Assembly: GCA_030998225.1 (NCBI GenBank) | Contig: JAPYXD010000586.1 | Location: forward strand, 134,501 to 198,500 | Source of the DNA: Diplolepis rosae | Taxonomy: Eukaryota; Arthropoda; Insecta; Hymenoptera; Diplolepididae | Length of the DNA stretch: 64,000 nucleotides | Reading direction: 5' to 3' | In this document: positions 43,711 to 55,145 of the stretch, piece by piece | Numbering within the stretch: the stretch's first letter is position 1 | Layout of the letters: the number at the start of each line of letters is the position of its first letter | Made by a program: the position numbers and the translations under genes | Notes under the pieces: generated by a model | The model's input: the letters and a program-made list of their open reading frames with translations, nothing else | What the model was told of the DNA's origin: nothing | Database searches by the model: none

Positions 43711-44290
43711 GTATACAAAAAATGTCATTGACCCTTGCGACTAAGTCTACCTAAAAGCCTGGTGGCACGGGTTCCACAGCCCTTGAGATGAGGTGAGTAC
43801 ACCCACACCACGAAAGCATGACCCACACGGACTTGAAAAATCGGTGTGAGTCCCTAAGCTCACCAACGCAGCACACCAGCAAACTGGCCCATAGTCTCAA
43901 CTCACCACACTGACACCTAAGATTCTAATGGACTTCGAAAAAAATATTGAAACCATGGAACTCAAATTCCCATACTTTCTACCTACAAGTTGAAACTATA
44001 GACGACAATATAAGCCAGGCTGCAAAGCCTAAGCAGCAGTCTAAGGGAGCATAAGATCGAGCAACATCATTAGGACCAGTTTTTCGTCGCCGTACCGTAA
44101 TAAATCTCTGTGGCCGTAATTTCCACGTACTCGGAAAAACTAATCTATTAACAACGGAGTGAATTTCTATAACATTGGATTCAGTCCCATTGTCATTGGG
44201 GTATCAAACAAGGATACCCATTAAACAGAGGATCAACAGCAGTGTGTCCAGATTTGACACGCGAACGTTACGCACACAACGCCAACAGCA
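43711..44290. other. GC-richer island without recognised gene
   Basis: Sequence at 43,735-44,110 is markedly more GC-rich than both flanks (for example GCCTGGTGGCACGGGTTCC). It has no long frame and no recognised RNA. It could be a noncoding exon, a SINE-like insert or host promoter DNA. Confidence 0.3.
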
Positions 44291-44296
44291 GTACGT

Positions 44297-44462
44297 ACGT
44301 GAGAATGGTTGCGCGCGCATCGTAGTGTGTCCGCTGTTCGCAGTGGTTCTCTGAGTTTTCTCTAGTTGAAGGCTCCTTGTCAAAGAGAGAAAACCAGAGA
44401 AAACTCAATGAACCACTGCGAACAGCGGACACACTACGATGCGCGCGCAACCATTCTCACGT
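44297..44462. repeat. 67-bp-arm hairpin with 32-base loop
   Basis: The left arm 44,297-44,363 and right arm 44,396-44,462 are complementary at 65 of 67 positions. The arms contain GGTTGCGCGCGCATCGTAGT. The outer right edge reads CTCACGTAAGTACT, a possible splice donor. It could be a MITE without visible terminal motif, a microRNA-like or hairpin RNA gene, or an inverted duplication. Confidence 0.85.
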
Positions 44463-46490
44463 AAGTACTCGACCAATCAGAAGGAAAGCAGCCTGCAACC
44501 AACAATTAAAAGTCGCTTGGGTCCAAATAAAATTTGTATTGTTTTATAATAAATTATTATTAACATTAATTGTAATCTGATTCATTTGGCTTGTCCTCTA
44601 CGCGGTTAATTGTTAATTTTAGCAATAAACAGAGGAACATAGTTAGGGTAATTGGCTCTAGACTTTAGGTAGGAAATATATATTATAATTTAAAACTTAG
44701 GACGTCACACAGGTAATAATAACTAACCCTAAAGAAATGTACATACAATTGATATTTTGATTATAAAAGAAAAATTTGCAGTAAATATTATATACATCTG
44801 GGAAATTCTTCTAAAAATTTGGTTTAAATTATGAAAATTGGGTAGGTATAGTAATAGGATCTTACCATCCTGACGCGTAAATCATGATTAAAAACAGGTA
44901 AGTTTACATATATTTACGGCCATTTTGTGAGAATGGCGTAACTCCTTTGTGCATATAATACCTTTTTGGAAATGCGTTAAATACGATAGAAATGAAGAAA
45001 GTCTGTCTGGTTCGTTTCATTAAAAATTCTTCAAACAAATTTAAAGTATAGAATCTATTTGCTGATAACTTGTACATTTTAATTTTCTGGAAAATAATTT
45101 TTCTGCAAATGTTTTATTGTAACGCAGTTAATAAACTTGGATTGAAAAACATTGAAATATTTCTACGTCCAATGGTAAAGTGATTATTACTGGATTCTTT
45201 TTAACCCCTTCTCTGTGCTATACAATATATACACGTACTGCATTACGTGGGCTCGCAGTCTTGGGTAGAAATTCCGAAATTCAAAATTTTCGATCGAATA
45301 TGGCGAATCTGATTTTTTTTTTAAATGTTAAATTAGAGGATTATTATAAAACTCAATACTAGGAAGTTTTTATGACTGCTGAATACGAATTTGAGGTCAA
45401 AATTTGAAAATTCAAAACTGAAGGTCCATTACGAAAACCCCTTTGAAATTTTATAATCTTTTTAAAATTTAAGGAAATCATACTGAATCCGCCATTTTTA
45501 GTTATTAAATTTCAACCCCAAATTCGTATCGAAGGTTATAATAAATGGTTACATGTAAAATTTCATGAAACATCATCTGGTAGGACGCCCTCCACATTTC
45601 CAGTTCCCTTTGGTAATCTTGCTTTCGACAGTGAAGGGGTTAATCCCCTTTTCCTCATTTTGAGTCAATACGAAAAAAGTTTTCAATCTTGTTTGCTGCA
45701 AATCAGTTATAAATTCATCCGTGTAAATCCGAAGTTTAAGAGATAATGAATCCGAACCAATCATAACCCGGATTAGCCTTATCCGAATGAGTCCAAGTCT
45801 ATCCGTGTTTGAAATATTTCGGATTCAATCGGATTGAGACAGATTAATTTGCAACTGATTTGCTACAAACAAGAATGAAAACTGTGTTCGAATTGGCCTG
45901 GAAGGACATGGATTGGCTGAGAATTGATAAAGACTAAGGTATTATTCACTTCTTCCTGATATTGTTTCCCCTAGTTAAAAACTGCATGTTTGTTTCGAAA
46001 ACGAACTAAATAGGCATAGTACTAACTAACTAATACTGCAAATGTTTCTAAACTTCCTAGCCGGAGAAAAATGTACGTGGTTAAATTTGTCCTGAACTAC
46101 ATTTATAGTTTAAAATATCAGGAAAATCGTTGTTTTAATCCGATACCTGTTCATATCGATTTTGAGAATATAGTTACAAACTAATTGAACAACGGCAACT
46201 GATTAAAATATCTAAAATTTATTTTCGTGAAATTCTAGGGGAAAGTTTTAAGAACAGCGACAAGTGTGCGGAGAGAGTGCATGCACCTGAAGCTCTCGTC
46301 CAATCACAGTCGCTCATTCATGCCACTTAATTTTAATATGGTAATGGATAGACCCGAAGTACTGTATATTATAAACTTTTATAAGATGCAAAGATTTAAA
46401 AGTTAGCTTGAAAAAATGTGATCAACAATCATTATTTAACCTCCAAAAGGTAAAATTACTCTTTTAATGAAAATCTTCTATAACATCGAA
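44463..46490. other. AT-rich interval, nothing recognised
   Basis: Only short frames (up to 63 residues) without domain features. CCGGATTAGCCTTATCCGAA (45,768) is a small palindromic patch. No RNA gene or element end was identified. Confidence 0.4.
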
Positions 46491-46529
46491 AGAAAAGAAT
46501 GAAGACAGACAGGGTGTGTATTGCGATTA

Positions 46530-46680
46530 AGTACTCAACGCTGGTGACGTCATACGAATAAGAAGAATTTTAGGTGCTTCCTCTAAGTACGACACCAAAC
46601 TTGCCTCTTTCTTGTTCGGGCCTTCCACGAAGACGAATGAAATGCCACGATCGTCGAACATGAAGAAAAGAGGTAAGTAA
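46530..46680 (+). other. Candidate promoter and first coding exon
   Basis: A CRE-like GTGACGTCATAC at 46,541 precedes an ATG near 46,640. It opens MPRSSNMKKRG and runs straight into a strong donor, AGAGGTAAGTAA (46,669-46,680). Base composition is more balanced than the neighbourhood. No acceptor or second exon was found. It may be the 5' end of a host gene or of an element transcript. Confidence 0.35.
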
Positions 46681-46749
46681 TTAATTTATTTTTCATTGAA
46701 ATGTTTAATAATATGTATTTTTGTAGATATTATTATTGACTGGAAATGG

Positions 46750-47775
46750 AAAAGTTTACGACAAAAAACGTTGTATTTTTACATTTTCCCATATATTCAT
46801 AAAAGCGTGTCAGCGAACTACAATTCGATTTTGATTTTACCAAATATAATTTATTTTACAATGTATTATTTTACAATTACTATGAATATTTACGATTGTT
46901 TTTCATAATTCTACAGGAATATTTTTTTAAGTGTTTTGTCACCTGAGTTCACAAACTATAGGTTATCGTAGGTTGCAAAAGCTATCTGACATAGGCCGTG
47001 AGGGAACCAATTTTTGGAATTTTAGTAATATGGAATAGTTTTATGGTAAACTTTTCCATTTTATTAAAATTCCAAAAATGAGGTCCCTCACAGTATATTT
47101 CTGGTAGCTTTTGCAACCTACGATAACCTATAATTCGTAAACGCAGGTGACAAAACACTTAAAAAAATATTCCTGTAGAATTATGATAAACAATCGTAAA
47201 TATTCAAAGCAATTGTTAGAGGTATTACATTGTAAAATAAATTATATTCGGTAAAATCAAAATCGAATTGTAGTTCGCTGACACGCTTCTATGAATATAT
47301 GGGAAAATGTAAAAATACAACATTTTTTTCGTATAATTAAATATCTGACAAAATTGGAATAGGAAGATAAATTACAACGTATTATATTGGAAATAAATCG
47401 CTTCATGTTATGCATAGTAATGTTAAATTCCATTTTAAGTCTACGTCGAGTAACGTTGCATTTTTACATTTTACTTATACGTTCAAAAGAACGTGTTAGC
47501 GAGCTATAATTCGATTGTGATTTTACCGAATATAATTTATTTTACAATGTATTATTTTACAATTACTATGAATATTTACGATTGTTTTTCATAATTCTAC
47601 AGGAATATTTTTTTAAGTGTTTTGTCACCTGCGTTTACGAATTATAGGTTATCGTAGGTTGAAAAAGCTACCAGAAATATACTGTGAGGGACCTCATTTT
47701 TGGAATTTTAATAAAATGGAAAAGTTTACCATAAAACTATTCCATATTACTAAAGTTCCAAAAATGAGTTTTTGC
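46750..47775. repeat. Palindromic repeat with three arms
   Basis: Arm 46,755-47,037 is inverted against 47,043-47,335 around a centre near 47,040. A third arm (47,450-47,775) again matches the first orientation and extends over the centre. Shared words include CGTGTCAGCGAACTACAATT, CAGGAATATTTTTTTAAGTG, TTTTGTCACCTG and CTATAGGTTATCGTAGGTTG. It looks like one palindromic element plus half of another. No coding capacity. Confidence 0.88.
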
Positions 47776-47829
47776 AAATTTTGCAAAAATATACTACAAA
47801 AGACGTCAAATTTCGATTTTTGTAATTAA

Positions 47830-48480
47830 TATTAATAACTAAGAATAATTAACATTTTAGAAAGTTTTTGGACATATTTAAAATGTAAGTCTATAATATT
47901 TTGCTAACTAATTAAGATAATATTTTTAAAATTCTATTCTTGGTGTCTGCCCTAACATAGTGTCAAAGAAATTTTCTTATATAAAGACTGCACTCTATGA
48001 ATTAATTCGAAAGATCCAAACTATCAATATTTAGATCAATATTCCCAAATTTCATTCAAATATGACATATATTGATTCTCAAAAAAATTAATTATACAAA
48101 ATTACAACTCGAGATTTACAGAATATTCCCCAAGAATAAAACACTTTTAAAAAGGCTATTAGAATAATCAATGAAATTTACATGCCAATTTCAATATATG
48201 AGTGGAAATAAAAGATTGGATTATTATTACAAAGGAATGAATTATATCTCATTTATTCACATTGATTTATTGCAATTTTCACGTAAAAAACGTTGCGTGT
48301 TGTACACAATTTTTCAAAGCATTTTATTCGAAAAAAGTATTTTTCAAATTTACAGCATATCAAAGAAATATCAAGTTGTAATTTCGATTGCATGAGTGTG
48401 AAGTTTGCTGCACGAGCGACGCGAGGGCTGCAATCACACGAGTTGCATTCACTGTGTTTTGTTTCGAGTAATGTATACTA
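47830..48480. other. AT-rich interval, nothing recognised
   Basis: No gene, no clear repeat boundary. A short GC-richer patch at 48,405-48,450 (GCACGAGCGACGCGAGGGCT) precedes the palindrome at 48,481. Confidence 0.4.
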
Positions 48481-48630
48481 TTTTTCATAGCAACTCTTTT
48501 GAGAATCTGATTGGCTGTAACTGTGGAGCGGGTTGAAACAGCGACTTTCAACCCTAGGGTTGAAAAACGTTGTTTCAACCGGCTCTACAGGTACCGAAAA
48601 TCGGATTTTCAAAGGAGACGCTATGAAAAA
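48481..48630. repeat. 150-bp palindromic MITE-like element
   Basis: Symmetrical about 48,555/56 with a CAACCCTAGGGTTG centre. The outer ends are TTTTTCATAGC and the complement GCTATGAAAAA at exactly 75 bp on each side. The arms are imperfect (roughly four in five pairs), including GGTTGAAACAGCG against CGTTGTTTCAACC. Confidence 0.85.
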
Positions 48631-50355
48631 AATGTTACGTATTTCAAAAACTTTTGTAAGTATTGTAATCGGATAAAATGTTTTTTGATATTCCCTTACA
48701 TCAGAGAAATCCTTCTGTGTAATTTGATGTGTAAATTTAGATATCATTCATGTATTTTTCAAATATTCAAACCCTTTATTTTTTATACTTGAATCTTATA
48801 TTCAAATCTTTATATATAATCTTCTTCACATAATTTTCTAATTAAAGCCATTAATTTACGAAAATAGAAAATAAGAAAATCGACATTTTGTTTTGAAATT
48901 TTAAACATAAATTTATTGATTTTTAATTTAATTGAAAAATAATTCTTTAAGTGTTGAAATCATCTTACAATTTAAAAAAATCTTACAGACATTTATTTTG
49001 AGTTAATCTTTTTCAAAATATGTAAAGATAGAAGTGTGATTTTTTAAATGATATGTTCTGTAATATTGAATTTGGCGTCTGTTTCGTGCCTATTTTGCAC
49101 GGTTTCGGGAGAAACAGAATTCTGAATAGAATTTTTATTCATTTTTCGTTGCTTTTTCATAGGGTCAGTTTCTATTTATTTTCTTTGATTAAAAATTATC
49201 AATGTTCTTGGCTGAACAGCCCACAGCGTGAATTGGAAGCGAAGAAATGGAGGCACACCGATACGTCGCGTTTGATTGAGTGAGGATCCACACGGGATAC
49301 TGGTAGTGAACGAAAACGTCTACGATCTGCAAAACTGACTCGAGTCTTGAAACAGTCGGCATATGTGGCAACGTTGCATTGTACAGTTGTTCATTGTAAG
49401 TGAAATAACGAGAAGTTACAACACTGTAAAAGGCTGAAATGCCTAAAATTGCAAATGAGAATAAATCAAAACACATAAAATATGTAAAAGAAATGTTATG
49501 ATTATATGAAAACTGTGAGAGATTTGAATTCATATATCTACAATATTGTAAAAATAACCTCAGTTATTTCATGTAAATTAATACTGAAATTCAAGTGAAA
49601 TTTTATAATAGTGTAAATGTGAACTAAATATTCTCATAGTTACATTCTCATCACGATACTCGCGCTTCGCGCTCGAGTATTTGAGATTCAAACGAAAAAT
49701 ATACATTTTATCAGAAAGTGTGTCAAACAAAAATTGTAGACGTTATTAAAGCGAACAAGTTTGCATCCTTACATTTATTTCGTATTTCACATATTACTGT
49801 TAGAAAGTTGAATTTTGGATTTTCAATAGTATTTTTTTAAATTAAAAATAAAAATATACATCTTATGAAAAAATGTTGTGGTTCAAACTTTTATATCCTT
49901 ATGCAGTAAAACATTTTGTATCATAATTTTTTTTCCTATTTCATATAATTTAACTGAAAAATGGAATTTAGATATTAACTTTTTTTAAAGTTTTAACATA
50001 CTGTAGATTTCCTAATTTGAGTTTAATCTAAGAATGTTATTAGGATTATTAATATAGATTTACGAGAACTATCAAAAACCAGTATTTGAATTTTTGATAA
50101 TTCTATCGAAAGTTATCGAGTATACAACCTACAGACAGACACTTTCGTAAGAACATTTTTTTCTGCCTGTGATTGTAATTGTACGAAATTTTATGGAGAC
50201 AGGAAAAATCATTAGTAGATCAAATACAGTTGTACAATATTCAGTTCTAAAATTTTATGTATTGAGCTTAGTATGGTTTTTCGTTTTTTTTACGATTTTC
50301 GGTATTTAGGGGATGAATTGCATGTAGAAGGGTTATTTTCGTGCCAGACTGCAAT
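48631..50355. other. AT-rich interval with one possible noncoding exon
   Basis: No recognised gene. At 49,200-49,400 composition is more balanced, and the stretch ends GTTCATTGTAAGTGAAA, a donor-like site. At 49,660 CTCGCGCTTCGCGCTCGAG is a short palindrome. The rest is AT-rich and featureless to me. Confidence 0.35.
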
Positions 50356-50359
50356 TTAT

Positions 50360-50755
50360 GTGTAAGGGTAGGTTGCCCAATTTTTTCCCCCTTTTAAAAA
50401 ATGCCCAAAATTTTATATGCAGCTAAGCTTCTTTTTTAGAGGTTTCAATTTTCTTATTATAAGCGTGCTAGATATGAAATATCCGATTCTAGGAATTTTA
50501 TGTATAAGGACATTTTTTTGGACAAGATATAAAAAGAACATTCAAAGCGTGGAAAATACGACATTTATTAGTTACTTCAAATAATTGCAAATATCACAGA
50601 TGGCGCCAATTTTTACTCATATTTTCAATAATATCGAATGTTTTGAAATTTGCTGTCCTCTCTTATTTTTATCTAGAAATCCGTTTTTAGAGTCGTAAAA
50701 TGTTATTTTATACAATGCTATCTCATGTTTTCTGCTAGTTTTAAAAGTTTTAATT
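50360..50755 (-). repeat. Dispersed repeats shared with 17 kb and 60 kb
   Basis: On the minus strand 50,360-50,520 resembles one unit of the 144-bp tandem repeat at 16.8-17.5 kb (CAACCTACCCTTA, ATCGGATATTTCATAT). On the plus strand 50,585-50,755 resembles part of the 59.45/60.21-kb repeat (ATCACAGATGGCGCC, CTGTCCTCTCTT, TATCTCATGTTTTCTGCT). Both are strongly diverged. Confidence 0.65.
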
Positions 50756-50756
50756 G

Positions 50757-52142
50757 CACGGAGAAAAATAGATAGTAAACCGCAATATGTTGATATTAGC
50801 AGATAATATATTTGCGATTTAACTATGGGACAGCCATCTAGATATTGAAACAGAGTATCTGTAGATATTTAAAAAAAGATGTTTTTTCGCAATATTTAAG
50901 ATATTAAACTAAAGAACCAAATATGTTAATTTGAAATATTAAGTTGAATAAAGTTTGTAGTAACATTAACAGATAGAAAAAATAATGAAAAATCACTAAA
51001 TGAACATAATTCAGCCAACAGATCCAATATAATTTAATATTCTATTAAAAATACTAACTACCTTAAAAGAGTTTTTTAGTGGTTTTTTATTTACACTTGC
51101 TTCATATAGATAAGTATATATGCATGTATAGTTAAAAACATAGTTGGACTTTATGATAATTTTGTGAAATATAAGCCCAAAAAATTATTTTAGGTCTTGC
51201 TTTTCCTTGACTTAGAAACATTTTTACTAACACTAAATAATAATATAAATAAATAACATAAAGAAATATTAAACTAAAGAACCCAATATGTTAATTTGAA
51301 ATATCTCAGATGTTAACCTGAAATACATTAGATATCAGGTCATAGTATTTGAGATATTAAACTGTAATATCTTAGATAATTAAAGTCAATATTTATGTCA
51401 ATGAATGCAATTGTCTAATAATTATGTAAAAATGCTGATTGAAAAATTGAAAGAAAAAAATGAAATTAAGAAAATATAACATGAAATAAATAATGATTGA
51501 TTAAGGAATTCAAAATATTCTTATAAGCTCCTTTTTTTCTTAAATTCCTTGATCTAAGAGTTTTCGCAAGTTCATATTTGGTTGATTATTCTCTAAGTCA
51601 AGGTAACCTGTTGATAAATGATTATAAAAACGTTCAACATAATTGTAAACATTTGGAACCTATTACGAATTCCAGTAAGCAAATTCCGATTCGATGTTGA
51701 ATTTAAAAACGGTTACATAGAGAACGTGTTATTGAGAGGTTAGAAAATTCCTTTCAAAGATTGAAAGTATAGAATTGACATACTTATATAGATAGATACT
51801 TACTGATATCAGTTCTAGTAATATGAAATTTTTTCAAAAATGACACTTAAAAACTTCATATGGACACAACATTATTAATTCAGTGTCGAAACCAAAAACC
51901 GCGCGACCGGAAAAGCTATGGGCAAGCGCGATAGACAAATTTCATATGAAATTCAAAGACTTTGATCACGTGACTTTTCCTCAGGCACGTGCACGCTACT
52001 GGTTTATAACATCTTAGATATTGAAGTTTAATATCTTGTATATTTAAGAGGATATATTAGATATTATGTAGTATAATCTAGATGATATAAGGTAATATCC
52101 AACATTCTAGTATTTCATTTTTAGTATCTATTTTTCTCAGTG
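50757..52142. mobile_element. CACKG-ended TIR element, 1,386 bp
   Basis: The left end is CACGGAGAAAAATAGATA (50,757) and the right end is its complement with CAGTG (to 52,142). TG flanks both sides, a candidate 2-bp duplication. Subterminal regions are rich in a palindromic AGATATT/AATATCT motif. The interior (51,300-52,020) is homologous to the sequence into which the 5.4-kb element inserted at 30,025/35,425, giving the empty site AAAGATTGAAAG at 51,756. No transposase frame. Confidence 0.72.
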
Positions 52143-52436
52143 TGAAAACTCATTTTCATAGTATTTAGAAAAACATAGATGATATCAATCCGTTATCCGT
52201 ATTTCGTTCAATTCACGTAGAAAATAATTCTAAGTAAAATAAAATCTACGAATTATGCAGCATTTCAATTTTTTTTTATTATAAATTGAAAGTTATAACA
52301 TTTCATTCGCTCTTTCTGAAGTTTCTATAAAAAGCACATAACGGCACCACCAGTCAGCCTATGTTACGAGCTGCGCACGCGTGATATCACGGGTGGTCAA
52401 ACTCTAGAACGATTGGTTCGTTCCAGTGTTAACCCT

Positions 52437-53484
52437 TTATAGGGACCGGGAAAATTCAAACCTTATAAATGAATAAACACACAGGTTAGAGTGAAATTAA
52501 TATTTAATCGACTTGGTATAGATAAAACCTTGTTAAATCTGGACTTTTATAAATTTTAATACCGGTTTTCACAACTGTTGCCGAAGTTCGATGCTCTACA
52601 AATTCAACGAAGGAATTTGTAGAAGTTTTCGACTTACTTTATATAACGGCAGAAATAGGTTCCGATCGAAAGCCCCGTACATTCTATTCATTCCTCCACT
52701 CTACAGGACTCACGCATCCCCTTTCACAACTCCCCCACGCATCCCCTCTCTCTCGATTTTCACACGGTGGCCCTCGCTAGGCCCAGCCCAATTTCCCGGA
52801 GAAGCTCGACTAGGAGAATCCGAATCCGAAGCAGCCCGATTCGGAAAAACCCAGTTCTAGCCTCTCTCCTCTCAGATGCAAGTTTTTATGGCGCTTGCAG
52901 TGAAAGCGTAAGGGAAGGCAGTAAAACAGTAAATCTTAAAGGATTACTTTTTACTTCCTTCTGCGACCAGACATGCTATTTTGAATTTCTTTAACTTTAT
53001 GTGACTAAAGTTTCTATACCTATCTACCTAGTTTTTCTGCTTAGTTTTTGCCTACCTTAAATAAATCAATATTACTTCTATATTCCTAGTACTATCTTAA
53101 TTTATTTTAATCCTATGGTCCAGACTTAACCTTTTCTTATCCTTAAAACTAGTATACACAGAAGAAATATAAAACTTACAGAGAAATCTTAAAACTAATT
53201 TACATTGCTGAATTCCTTGCCGACAAAACATGTTGACCATTCGTATAATAAATTTAAATCTAATATTTATAAGTAATATTTCTAACTAGGATATTTCTAC
53301 GCTTTTCTCAGGGTCTTTTTATTATTTTCAGCTGTGTCCCGTGGGAAATTCATCTATCTAAATTGGATGGGAATTTCCTTAAACGCGATTTGATTTATTT
53401 GAAAGTTGAAAATCGCGCGAGCTTAATTCGATAGGTCGATTAAATTAATCGGCCTCGAGCGAGAACCTATAGTCGCTCGTTACA
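52437..53484 (-). mobile_element. Putative 3' LTR of the gypsy element
   Basis: Minus-strand span beginning TGTAACGAGCGACTATAGG (53,484) and ending ...GGGTTAACA (52,437), i.e. TG...CA, 1,048 bp. Immediately upstream of its start is the purine tract AAGGGTGGAGG, a good plus-strand primer. The span lies downstream of the integrase, as expected. No matching 5' LTR was found, so the exact ends are inferred. A frame at 52,591-52,860 inside it has no domain. Confidence 0.55.
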
Positions 53485-54261
53485 CCTCCACCCTTATAAG
53501 AAGATTTTTCGTCAGAAAATATCTTACTGTATTCCTACCTATCTAGATTTTTAAATTTGTGGATCTTTATTCAAGCAGAAGTCTGGGGACAGAGAGAATA
53601 TCGAAATTCGAAATTCGCGCAAATAGTTCGATGTGTTTGATATAATTCGATACGCAACGAGTTCGATTAAGCAGACGACGCTACCGTACCACGTGATCTG
53701 TGATGATCGTACATTATTGCATGTGATAGGTGTCAACATTTGGGTTAATGAAGAAAAGAAGAGTGACCGAATGAGAAAATAAAAGTGCCTGAATTCAACG
53801 TTTGAGAAGAGAAAAAGAAGTCTTATCTATATTTATTTGTGGAGTGTATTTCGTCTGATTATGATCAATGGTACTAGGATGAGGCAAGATCCACTTGTAG
53901 ATGGTAAGTCTAAACTGAAAATTTTGTTTTACACTACTTGTTTATGTTGATATTTATAGTAGGGGCATGTTTTGAGCGAGGCCTAGTCGCTCAACTCTCA
54001 CCCCCCTCTTATTTAGAAAACTAGGATCAAATCTAACTTTAAAATTAAGATAGTGTGTATAAGTATGTGTGTGTTGATTCTAATTTTTTATTTTATTATA
54101 TTTTTACTAAGGTGGTTTGATTTCAGGGTCGTATGGGACGCGATTCTATTTAATCAATGGTTCTTCGTTGATTTTGTGAATTCGTAAAAATATGTGACGT
54201 TGGAGGTATTACAATTACCAAAAAAGGTTACGATTTGTTTCAAGGAGTGATCGGTGAGTAT
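53485..54261 (-). other. Region between integrase and LTR, duplicated primer-tract motif
   Basis: No long frame. Near 53,970-54,010 the minus strand reads AGAGGGGGGTGAGAG followed by TTGAGCGACTAGGCCTCGCTC. It closely parallels the purine tract and LTR start at 53,484-53,500 (GAGCGACTA..GG..CTCGCTCGAG). It could be a second LTR edge from a related insertion. Confidence 0.4.
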
Positions 54262-54456
54262 TTATTGCTCTTTTTCCTGAGCGTTCGGAAATATTTTAAT
54301 AGTTTGTGGACGCAGTTTGTTCATGTGTACGATTTTTGTTTTTCCTTGACCTAATTCTAGCTCTACGTTGTTATTATCAAAAATATTTACGATTTTGAAA
54401 GGACCTGAATATTCCGCATCTAATTTTGTTATTTTATTGCTTTTTTGAAGGTACAC
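54262..54456 (-). pseudogene. Gypsy integrase C-terminal domain
   Basis: The frame begins YLQKSNKITKLDAEYSGPFK and ends with a VHMNKLRP motif, the conserved GPF/Y and M-N-x-L-R-P features of gypsy integrase C-terminal domains. A stop near 54,500 separates it from the catalytic core. Confidence 0.82.
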
Positions 54457-54513
54457 GGGATCTCCGACGCAATAAGTTTGGCAGTTTAATTTCGCATCGT
54501 AATATCTTTTCGC

Positions 54514-55145
54514 TCATTCTTTTGCTGCACAGAGTCTTTCCCTAGCTTCTGCCTGAGATTTAGTTACTTTTTGCGTTAAAGTGTTCAAAAATAAGTCGTA
54601 TGTTAAGGGTAGTTCGTGTTTCATAAATTCGGATGGCATCCGGGCCTTTTTTGCAAATATTAGTTCGTGAGGAGTGAACCCAGTTCCATCGTGTCTGCTT
54701 GTGTTATAAGAGAAAAATTCAAATCGAAGCCACTTGTCCCAATTTGATTTCTTGCAATAGATTTTTAGATATTGGATGAGCTCATAGTGACTCCTCTCTA
54801 ACGATCCTAATGATTGCGGATGGAATGCTGTCGACCGAATGTGTTTAATTTTGAATATTTTACAAAATGTGAGCATTAGTTGACTTATAAAATTACTACC
54901 TTGATCGGTATGTATTATTTTGGGACATCCAAATCTGGTTATGAAATTTTCAGCAAAGGCTAAAGCAATAGTTTTTGATTCAGTGTTACGTAAGGGGATA
55001 CTTCCGTTTCTGGTAGTGGACCTACGATGTCTATTTCTATTTTTTCAAATGATTCGGACGGTGTATCGGTAATACGCATAGGGAGTTTAGTTTTTATCCT
55101 AACAGCCTTGTATAGTTTACATGTTTCGTGTTTAATTACAATTAC
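54514..55145 (-). pseudogene. Gypsy integrase core, frameshifted and deleted
   Basis: Three acidic catalytic positions can be seen across two frames: the Asp in EIDIVGPLP (about 55,030), the Asp in HTDQGS (about 54,900) and the Glu in GSLERSHYEL (within 54,514-54,876). Between the first two, a frameshift and a loss of roughly twenty residues occur (about 54,990). The preceding zinc-binding region retains only its Cys end (KHETCKLYKAVRIKTK). Confidence 0.85.
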
